20,142 nucleotides of DNA from JAVBNW01 sp031551255. GTDB lineage: Bacteria; Bacillota; Clostridia; Christensenellales; UBA1750. Positions within the stretch are counted from its first letter, which is position 1; each line of letters starts with the position of its first letter. Below the pieces are notes generated by a model. It saw only the letters and a list, made by a program, of their open reading frames with translations. It did no database searches and was not told the origin of the DNA. The DNA lies in the NCBI GenBank assembly GCA_031551255.1, contig JAVBNW010000099.1:1-20142 (forward strand). Reading direction: 5' to 3'. Both the position numbers and the translations under genes were made by a program. This document shows positions 14,647 to 20,142 of the stretch, in pieces.

Positions 14647-15888
14647 GTGAAAAAAAGACTACCGGGCGCGCTTGCCCTCTTGCTTTGCCTTTGCATGCTC
14701 GCGGGGTGTGCGAGCGCCGCGGCGCAAAATTTGACGGATGAAGTTGCCGCGCGGCCCGTCGGCGATGCGGTGGCCGAAGAAGATTCCTTGCGCGGGTTGC
14801 GCGCTTTTTCCGAAACGCTGTTTGAACAAGTGCGCGCAAAGGGCGGGCAAAACATCGCGCTGTCGCCGTTGTCCGCATTCATAGCGCTTTCCATGGCGGC
14901 GCAGGGGGCGGTGGGCGACACCGCAAAGGAATTCGAGCAGACGCTGCTCGTAGGCGCCGCCGAGGGCAACGCGCTGTGTTTTGCGCTCATGCGCGATCTT
15001 ATGCAAGAGCGGGGCAACACTTCGCTTAATATTGCCGATTCGTTGTGGATCGATGAACAAATTCCCGTGAAGGACGATTTTATACAGACGATGAAGGATT
15101 ACTATGCTTCGGATGTATTTCATACGGATTTGCAGGCATCCTCTACGATCGAAGGTGTGAACAAGTGGGTTTCGGACGCGACGCAGGGCCTGATTCCGGA
15201 GCTGATCGAAGCGGTCGACGCGAGGGCGGCGCTGTTGCTGATCAACACGCTGTATATGAATGCAAAGTGGCTCGAGCCGTTCGATGTGAACAATACCCAT
15301 CTACAGGACTTCGCCCGCGGCGCGGAGACGACCGTGCAGGCGGAATTCATGCACAGCCGTATCGGAACGCGGATGGTGATCGATACGGACGACGCCCTTG
15401 GCGTATTGCTGCCCTACGACGACGGAAGGCTTGCGTTCCTCGCGGTGAAGCCCAAGGGAGACAGGTTCGGCAAGCTGACGCTCGATGGGGGCTCGATCGC
15501 CCGCTGGGCGGATGCCGCCCAGGAAAAAGAGAGCGTGCTCGTTACCATGCCAAAGTTTTCCCTTGAATACGGCGCCTCGCTGGACGACATGCTCAAGGCT
15601 ATGGGTCTTGCCGGGGCATATGACGCGATGCGGGCCGACTTTACCGCCATGGGCGGCGATGCGGACAACCGGCTCTACATCGGCTCGGTAATCCAAAAGG
15701 TGAGCATGCGCGTGGACGAGGAGGGGACCGAGGCCGCCGCGGCCACAAAGGTCGAGATGGTTGCGACGGGCGCTATGCTCGACTTCTTCGAGGTGACTTT
15801 TGACAGCCCCTATGTGTATGCCGTCGTGGATATGGAGACGAAGGCGCCGCTGTTTATAGGCACGATGGATAACCCCGCGGCGCAGTAA
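14647..15888 (+). CDS. Serpin-family protease inhibitor, lipoprotein
   Basis: The 413-aa protein starts at a GTG (14647) with AAGGAGG ten bases upstream. A signal peptide ends in the lipobox L18-A-G-C21, so the mature protein should be lipid-anchored outside the cell. The serpin fold is evident: NIALSPLSAFIALSMAAQGAVGDT near the start, the VNKWVSDATQGLIPELI segment, LLINTLYMNAKW, and near the end the hinge EEGTEAAAAT followed by the reactive loop. The closing segment FDSPYVYAVVDMETKAPLFIGTMDNP is typical. Small hinge residues predict an inhibitory serpin. Counting from the hinge puts the scissile bond near Thr-Gly in EMVATGAM, which is approximate. It may protect the cell from host or microbial proteases. 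Second gene after the MATE exporter. Confidence 0.93.
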   Translation: MKKRLPGALALLLCLCMLAGCASAAAQNLTDEVAARPVGDAVAEEDSLRGLRAFSETLFEQVRAKGGQNIALSPLSAFIALSMAAQGAVGDTAKEFEQTLLVGAAEGNALCFALMRDLMQERGNTSLNIADSLWIDEQIPVKDDFIQTMKDYYASDVFHTDLQASSTIEGVNKWVSDATQGLIPELIEAVDARAALLLINTLYMNAKWLEPFDVNNTHLQDFARGAETTVQAEFMHSRIGTRMVIDTDDALGVLLPYDDGRLAFLAVKPKGDRFGKLTLDGGSIARWADAAQEKESVLVTMPKFSLEYGASLDDMLKAMGLAGAYDAMRADFTAMGGDADNRLYIGSVIQKVSMRVDEEGTEAAAATKVEMVATGAMLDFFEVTFDSPYVYAVVDMETKAPLFIGTMDNPAAQ

Positions 15889-15930
15889 AAGCCATTACCT
15901 GCGCACGAAGTCCGACCGGATTTGTGGATG

Positions 15931-15960
15931 AAGCCCTTCGCATGAAGGGCTTTTTCTTTT
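15931..15960 (+). terminator. Strong rho-independent terminator after the serpin gene
   Basis: AAGCCCTTC (15931-15939) pairs with GAAGGGCTT (15944-15952) around a 4-base loop, and TTTTTCTTTT occupies 15951-15960. Confidence 0.92.
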
Positions 15961-15976
15961 TAGCAAAAAATGCACA

Positions 15977-16005
15977 TTGACATTGCTGTGCATAATGTAT
16001 ATAAT
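15977..16005 (+). promoter_or_regulatory. Consensus sigma-70-type promoter of the GntR/ABC operon
   Basis: TTGACA (15977-15982), 17 bases, TATAAT (16000-16005): both boxes and the spacing match the consensus exactly. This is the strongest promoter in the window. It is overlaid by a palindrome, as expected for a gene kept off by a repressor. Confidence 0.92.
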
Positions 16006-16017
16006 GTATATATACAT
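15995..16017 (+). promoter_or_regulatory. Palindromic operator overlapping the -10 box, probably for the GntR regulator
   Basis: ATGTATATA (15995-16003), five bases, TATATACAT (16009-16017) is a perfect 9-bp inverted repeat over the -10 box. ATAATGTAT also occurs twice in tandem (15992-16009). YtrA-type GntR repressors typically bind AT-rich GTATA/TATAC palindromes in their own promoter, so autoregulation is likely. Confidence 0.75.
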
Positions 16018-16030
16018 AACGGGCGAGGTG

Positions 16031-16417
16031 ATGACGCTGGACATCGTGATTTCCAACCAAAGCGACGCGCCGATCTATCAGCAGATCGTCGATCAGGTGA
16101 AAAACCTTATCATGGGCGGCGAGCTGAGCGAGGGCGACGCGCTCCCCTCCATCCGTACGCTGGCGACGGAGCTTCGCATCAGCTCCATCACCACGAAGCG
16201 CGCCTACGAAGAGCTGGAGCGCGAGGGTTACATCGTATCCCAGGTAGGGCGCGGGTCGTTTGTCAACGCGCAAAACAAAGAGCTGCTCAGGGAAAAACGC
16301 ATGAAGATCGTGGAGGATAAGCTATACGAGGCGGTTACCGCCGCAAAGCTCGTGCACATGCCGCCCGAGGATCTTCACGAGCTGCTTAACTTGCTATACG
16401 GGGAGGATAAGTTATGA
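16031..16417 (+). CDS. GntR-family transcriptional regulator, YtrA subfamily
   Basis: The 128-aa DNA-binding protein has an N-terminal winged helix (about 13-78). ALPSIRTLATELRISSITTKRAYEELEREGYI carries the GntR signature and is followed by GRGSFV. Only a short C-terminal helix pair follows, as in the small YtrA subfamily that regulates ABC exporters. I chose the ATG at 16031, with GGGCGAGG just upstream; an earlier in-frame start at 15977 would lie on the promoter itself. The stop overlaps the start of the ABC ATPase gene (ATGA). It likely represses this operon through the palindrome at 15995-16017 until a ligand or envelope stress appears. Confidence 0.92.
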   Translation: MTLDIVISNQSDAPIYQQIVDQVKNLIMGGELSEGDALPSIRTLATELRISSITTKRAYEELEREGYIVSQVGRGSFVNAQNKELLREKRMKIVEDKLYEAVTAAKLVHMPPEDLHELLNLLYGEDKL

Positions 16418-17277
16418 GCTATCTAATCGAGGTCGACCACCTGCAAAAGCGGTTTGAGGGCTTTGCCCTACAAGACGTAAGCTTTACGCTGGAGCCCGGC
16501 TATGTGATGGGCTTTGTGGGGCCCAACGGCGCGGGAAAGAGCACGACCATCAAGCTGCTGCTGGGCCTTTTGCACAAGGAAGGCGGAGATATTCGCTTAA
16601 TGGGGCTCGACAGCGTAAAGGACGAGATGGCCGTGAAGCAACAAGTCGGCTTCGTGCTCGACCAGACGTATTTTCACGAGACGATGAAGATCAGCGAAGT
16701 GGAATGGCTCGTATCGGGCTTTTACCACGCATGGGATTCCGCCGCCTTCCAGCGCTACCTTGCAAAGTTTTGCCTGCCTGCGGATAAGCGCGTCAAGGAA
16801 CTATCCAGCGGCATGAAGGCAAAGCTTTCCATGGCGGTGGCTCTGAGCCACGGCGCGCGGCTGCTGATCCTGGACGAGCCGACTTCCGGCCTCGACCCGG
16901 TCGTGCGCGACGACATCCTCGAAGAACTGCTCGCCGTGGTGCGCGATGCGGAGCGCGGCGTGCTCTTCTCCACGCACATTACGTCGGATCTTGACAAGAT
17001 CGCCGACTATCTCACCTTTATCAAAGAGGGGAAGATCATTCTTTCGACAACGCGGGACGACATCAATGCCGATTATGCGGTCGTCAAGGGCGCAAAGGCG
17101 GCGCTCGCCGGAGCGATGGATTACCTTGTGCGCTACCGCGAGACGGAATTTGGCTTCGAAGCGCTGACGGATCGCGCGCAGGCCCTGCGCAAGCGCTGCG
17201 CCGAAAAGTTGGTGTTGGAAAAGGCCAAAGTAGAAGATATCATGCTGTTTTACGAAAAGGGGGTAGCCGCATGCTAA
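16414..17277 (+). CDS. ABC transporter ATP-binding protein (YtrB-like)
   Basis: The 287-aa cytoplasmic ATPase subunit has Walker A G36-P-N-G-A-G-K-S-T44, signature L130-S-S-G-M-K135, Walker B L150-L-I-L-D-E-P156 followed by TSGLDP, and the switch motif FSTHIT near 188. The C-terminal 70 residues are an extension common in exporters of this type. Its start overlaps the GntR stop by four bases, and its stop overlaps the start of the permease gene. The operon order of GntR regulator, ATPase and permease matches YtrA-type systems, which are often induced by wall-active antibiotics. The substrate is not known. Confidence 0.92.
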   Translation: MSYLIEVDHLQKRFEGFALQDVSFTLEPGYVMGFVGPNGAGKSTTIKLLLGLLHKEGGDIRLMGLDSVKDEMAVKQQVGFVLDQTYFHETMKISEVEWLVSGFYHAWDSAAFQRYLAKFCLPADKRVKELSSGMKAKLSMAVALSHGARLLILDEPTSGLDPVVRDDILEELLAVVRDAERGVLFSTHITSDLDKIADYLTFIKEGKIILSTTRDDINADYAVVKGAKAALAGAMDYLVRYRETEFGFEALTDRAQALRKRCAEKLVLEKAKVEDIMLFYEKGVAAC

Positions 17278-17921
17278 GGCTCGTCGTCAGGGATCTGCTG
17301 TTTTATCAAAGGCGCAACCTGTTCATCCTGCCCTTTTTTGCGATTCTGGGCATCGTGATGATGAAGATCGGCGGAACGGACGCGTTTGCGGTGGCCGTCG
17401 CGGTCATCTCGCTGTTTGGATTTCTTATGACGGCGCAGACCGCGTTTGCGTACGACGAGCAATCCAAGTGCAATCGGTTTTTGCGCGCGCTGCCTATCCC
17501 GCCCGCTACCCTCGTGGTTTCGCGCTACGTGTCGTGCGCGTTGTTCGGGCTTACGGGAGCGGCGCTCGTCTACGCGCTTGCGCCAATCGCGAATCTGTTC
17601 GACGGCGTTGCGATCGACATCGGCCTTAGCGCCGTGCCGCTGTGTTTCATCTGCATGTCTGTTATAGGCTCGGTGCTCATGCCTGTGCTGTTTCGGTTTG
17701 GCTACATGAAATCCAAGTATCCGCTGATGCTGGCGTTCATCGCCATCAGCGCGGGCATGCCCTCGCTTTTGATGGCGGGCGGCGTGGCGAGCGTAGCGCG
17801 CACCATCGTGGCTGCGCTGTCGGGCCCCGGAGCAGTGTTGTTGCTACTGGCGATCGGCGCGCTGGCGCTCGTGGGTTCGGTATGGCTGTCGATTTCCATC
17901 TTGAAGAAAAAGGAGGAGTAA
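17271..17921 (+). CDS. ABC-2 type permease, partner of the preceding ATPase
   Basis: The 216-aa membrane protein has about six TM helices and no large soluble domain: LFILPFFAILGIVMMKIGG, AVAVAVISLFGFLMTAQTAFAYDE, a helix around YVSCALFGLTGAALVYALAP, then PLCFICMSVIGSVLMPVLF, PLMLAFIAISAGMPSLLMAGGV and GAVLLLLAIGALALVGSVWLSISI. It ends in a short basic/acidic tail (LKKKEE). The start ATG overlaps the stop of the ATPase gene. It converges with the broken XRE gene 21 bases downstream; no clear terminator lies between them. Confidence 0.88.
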   Translation: MLRLVVRDLLFYQRRNLFILPFFAILGIVMMKIGGTDAFAVAVAVISLFGFLMTAQTAFAYDEQSKCNRFLRALPIPPATLVVSRYVSCALFGLTGAALVYALAPIANLFDGVAIDIGLSAVPLCFICMSVIGSVLMPVLFRFGYMKSKYPLMLAFIAISAGMPSLLMAGGVASVARTIVAALSGPGAVLLLLAIGALALVGSVWLSISILKKKEE

Positions 17922-17942
17922 GCATTGGAAATCGGTTTGTGT

Positions 17943-18810
17943 TTATCCGACGAGCACTGCCTTTGCCCTTTCGATAGATTCGCCTTCCGTTGCGCCGGAA
18001 TCGGCGGCCGCATCCGGCGCCTCGACGATCGCCGGAAGGTTGCGAATGCAGATCCCCTGCGCGACGAGCGCTTTGGCGGCGCGCGTTACAAGCGACAGGC
18101 CGATTTTTTCCGGAACGACGCCCTCTATACAGGCCGGCATCGCCGCGCGCAGGCGGCCGACCAGCAGGTAGATCATGTGCCGGTTGACGAGAGGGCAGAG
18201 GTTTGCGCGAACGTGTCGCTCGAGCTGCGCGCCCAGCGCGGCGGGCGTCACCTCCTCGGGCGCGTCCGATACGGTTGGTTTCCCATACCACCCGCCCCGC
18301 GATGCTCAGCCTTAAGCCCGTGGGTTGTAGGATGACTTCGCCCACGTCTTTGATGCGCACGCGCGGCGGCAGCACGCCGGTTTCGGCATACAGGCGCGTC
18401 CGAAGCTCCTGGATAAAGCAAATCATGCTTTCCCAATCGAAGGACGGCGCGATGCCGCGCCCGATGAGCAGCGCCTCTACGCTCGCGCCCAGCAGCTTGC
18501 CAAGCTCGAGCAGCAGCTCGATATCCGGCAAGGACTGCGCGCGTTTCCACTTGGAAATGGCCTGCGTCGTATAGTCGCCAACTTCAAAAGCGGCGCAGAC
18601 GAGCGAGAGATTTTTTCGCAGGGCAAGAAGGCGTAGCCGGTAGCTACGCTGACTGGAGTTCGACGCCGCCATGCGGGAAAAGATCCGCTCGTCTGCGCCG
18701 CTTTTGGGGTTGGGCGACTATAACCCCAACCTCTGGGCCAGGGCATCCTGGGTAAACCCCTTTTCCCTGCGCGCCGCCGCGATGCGCGCGGCAGCCAACC
18801 GCATATCCAT
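17943..18810 (-). pseudogene. XRE-family helix-turn-helix regulator, broken by an inserted element and a frameshift
   Basis: The gene starts at 18810 (ATG, with AAAGGCGGG upstream) and reads MDMRLAAARIAAARREKGFT QDALAQRLGL. It then stops at once on the TAG that begins repeat copy B, giving 30 residues. The reading frame resumes beyond the element with YTTQAISKWKRAQSLPDIELLLELGKLLG, completing a typical XRE domain. Leaving out the element plus one TA joins both parts in frame. A second lesion, equivalent to one extra base in a G-rich run near 18288-18300, shifts the frame; YGKPTVSDAPEEVTPAALGAQ then continues to the TAA at 17943-17945. The original protein was about 240 residues, with a C-terminal domain I do not recognise. 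The frameshift could be a sequencing error; the insertion could not. Confidence 0.85.
18572..18720 (-). mobile_element. Inverted-repeat element copy B (MITE-like, TA-flanked), 149 bp, inside the XRE gene
   Basis: The ends are TAGTCGCCAAC (18572-18582) and GTTGGGCGACTA (18709-18720). A further perfect 21-bp arm pair lies at 18585-18605 and 18686-18706, so the element folds into one stem of over 30 bp with a central hairpin GCGTAGC/GCTACGC (18631-18649). No gene is inside. It is in the same orientation as its host gene, as copy A is for the MATE gene. Its core at 18667-18686 is the exact complement of copy A 13051-13070. Confidence 0.85.
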
Positions 18811-18854
18811 CTGTGATACCCGCCTTTCTCCGCTTGGTAGCTCAAGATAAGATC

Positions 18855-18883
18855 AGTATACCGGGAAAGTAGAGGGCGGTTAA
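18855..18883 (-). promoter_or_regulatory. Promoter of the (broken) XRE gene
   Basis: On the minus strand the -10 box is TATACT (plus 18855-18860) and the -35 box TTAACC (plus 18878-18883), spaced 17 bases. It lies 45 bases before the start at 18810. Confidence 0.6.
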
Positions 18884-18948
18884 GCGACGCGCGGTTGACT
18901 CTATGCGCAACCGGATTTTGAAAGATGAGGAAAAGGATACTCGAGAGG

Positions 18949-18978
18949 TTGATAAAAAGCCGTTAAGCATAGCAAAAT
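18949..18978 (+). promoter_or_regulatory. Candidate promoter of the downstream AraC-type gene
   Basis: TTGATA (18949-18954), an 18-base spacer, CAAAAT (18973-18978). The match is moderate, and it lies 64 bases before the start at 19042. The stretch is more AT-rich than its surroundings. Confidence 0.35.
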
Positions 18979-19041
18979 AGGAAAAGCGACACAAAGTTCT
19001 CCGTGGTAGACTAAGGCCGTCAAGTTAAAGGAGGTGGTGCA

Positions 19042-20046
19042 ATGGAGTATGAAGCAACGATTCAGTCGGTCCTGGATACGATTGACCTGAGAATCAAGGA
19101 AAACATCCGGGTCGGCGATTTGGCGCGCGCGGCGAACTATTCCACGTACCACTTCTGCCGGGTGTTTATGGCCCTAACCGGGACGCCGGCGATGAGCTAT
19201 GTCGTCCGCCGAAAACTTGAGTATGCGCTAAACGATTTATCGCAGGGCAAGCGAATCGTGGATGTGGCGATGGACTATGGATTTGATACCCATGCCGGGT
19301 TTACCAAGGCGTTTAAAAAATGCTTCGGGTTCCCTCCGTCGTTATGCCATGTGCACATTGCGGCCGGCCCGCCCGATAGAGCGACGCTGCGCAACGTAAA
19401 GAGAAAACATGGAGGCTTTGATATGACTCCTTATCTTACCGTGATGACGCCGTTTACCGTGGCGGGAAGGACGCTTCGACAAAAAGCTCCCAATGTGAAG
19501 CGCCACGCCGATATCCCGGCCTTTTGCTTCACTAAGGAATATGAGACGGGGACCTTTGTGCCGGACGTCGATATGAAGCAGCTTTTCAGCAAATCCAACG
19601 CGATCAAACACTGTGAAATCAGCATGTGTTATGACGTCGACCCAAGCAGCGGAGAGTTCACCTATTTGCTCGGCAGAGGAATCTTTCATCCGGATGACCT
19701 AAACAACATACTGCCGGACATGGCGAGCGTTGAAATCAGCGGGTTGTATGCAGTGTTCTCGACGCCGCCGGTACCGTTTGAGCAACACGACCGATGCGCT
19801 CAGGTCATTCAGGACATGTGGAACGACATCCTCACGAAATGGCTTCCGAATTCCGAGTTTGAGTACGATGAAACCCGCAAAGACTTTGAGTTTTATGACT
19901 ACCGCGACCACGGATGGTATTTCGAGAATAGGCGTCAGATGGATATCTGCATCCCCATCCGTCAGCGGGAGGAAGCGAAACGAAAATCCCAGGAAAAGGG
20001 CAAAACTCTTTGGGAAGCGGAAATGAAGCGCAGAGAGCAAAAATAG
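19042..20046 (+). CDS. AraC-type regulator with C-terminal effector-binding (GyrI-like) domain
   Basis: The 334-aa protein has a very strong ribosome site (AAAGGAGGTGG) seven bases before the ATG. The N-terminal AraC DNA-binding domain spans about 8-108: IRVGDLARAANYSTYHFCRVF is the first helix-turn-helix, and IVDVAMDYGFDTHAGFTKAFKKCFGFPPS the second with the family signature. After a linker (about 110-130), residues about 130-320 look like a GyrI-like small-molecule-binding domain: YLTVMTPFTVAGRTLR at its start, YLLGRGI and VFSTPPVPF in the middle, and DFEFYDYRD near the end. Proteins of this build (Rob-like) often control drug efflux. The C terminus is a charged helix. Transcribed alone, with its own terminator; divergent from the XRE gene. 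Confidence 0.88.
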   Translation: MEYEATIQSVLDTIDLRIKENIRVGDLARAANYSTYHFCRVFMALTGTPAMSYVVRRKLEYALNDLSQGKRIVDVAMDYGFDTHAGFTKAFKKCFGFPPSLCHVHIAAGPPDRATLRNVKRKHGGFDMTPYLTVMTPFTVAGRTLRQKAPNVKRHADIPAFCFTKEYETGTFVPDVDMKQLFSKSNAIKHCEISMCYDVDPSSGEFTYLLGRGIFHPDDLNNILPDMASVEISGLYAVFSTPPVPFEQHDRCAQVIQDMWNDILTKWLPNSEFEYDETRKDFEFYDYRDHGWYFENRRQMDICIPIRQREEAKRKSQEKGKTLWEAEMKRREQK

Positions 20047-20057
20047 CGCGGCTTAAC

Positions 20058-20097
20058 AAAAGCGCCGGCGGCCTGGTGTGGGCCTCGGCGCTTTTTT
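20058..20097 (+). terminator. Rho-independent terminator after the AraC-type gene
   Basis: AAAAGCGCCG (20058-20067) pairs with CGGCGCTTTT (20086-20095), with a further GGCC-type pairing inside, and the T run reaches 20097. It lies 12 bases after the stop. The remaining bases to 20142 show nothing I can name. Confidence 0.88.
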
Positions 20098-20142
20098 CAT
20101 CGAATCATCGGGCTTTGGAGTCGTCGGACCCTTTGGCGTCGT

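Noticed and set aside
17925..18335. Plus-strand open frame directly after the ABC permease gene
   Set aside because: It is antisense to the XRE pseudogene, has no recognisable features and is arginine-rich; the minus strand has clear protein homology.
1..20142. CRISPR array or prophage
   Set aside because: No regularly spaced direct repeats and no integrase, capsid or Cas-like gene are visible. The only regular repeats are the protein-coding ones in the surface protein.

Overview
The window looks like chromosomal DNA of a GC-rich anaerobic Firmicute, probably a gut Clostridia. This is inferred from a T-box-controlled prolyl-tRNA synthetase of the short archaeal/eukaryotic-like type, a cdaA-cdaR locus, a YtrA-type GntR/ABC operon, a SpaA/Cna-B surface protein, strong Shine-Dalgarno sites and frequent TTG/GTG starts. 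A Christensenellales-like source is possible but cannot be shown from sequence alone. I see no rRNA, tRNA, phage or CRISPR array.

Layout. Positions 1-183 hold the tail of an unrecognised gene, followed by a hairpin-rich spacer. Positions 442-2151 are a promoter, a T-box leader and proS. Positions 2447-5519 hold a 985-residue secreted, membrane-anchored protein built of tandem prealbumin-like (SpaA/Cna-B) repeats. A 19-bp hairpin separates it from a minus-strand block: an AraC-type regulator (5603-6514) and a natAB-like ABC exporter (6713-8676). Positions 9182-11950 are the c-di-AMP operon: cdaA, cdaR and an unknown one-TM protein where glmM is often found. A 200-base, highly structured spacer ending in a terminator-like hairpin precedes a P-loop ATPase (12184-12870). 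A MATE exporter and a serpin lipoprotein follow (13212-15888). A GntR regulator with a consensus promoter and palindromic operator then leads an ABC ATPase/permease pair (16031-17921). A broken XRE regulator (17943-18810, minus) and an intact AraC-type regulator (19042-20046, plus) close the window.

The most unusual signal is a family of short non-coding inverted-repeat elements. Copy A (13017-13176) lies in the leader of the MATE gene. Copy B (18572-18720) is inserted in the XRE gene. A diverged relative, copy C (about 8713-8832), lies in the natAB leader. A and B share a 20-base identical core, begin and end with TA, fold into one long stem with a central hairpin, and differ by paired (compensatory) changes. 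Removing B with one TA restores the XRE reading frame, which supports transposition into a TA target.

The second signal is the structured RNA candidate at 11984-12168. It has a multi-helix junction, a 14-base direct repeat and mutually exclusive pairings next to a hairpin with a U tract, directly before a ribosome binding site. It resembles an unassigned riboswitch or attenuator.
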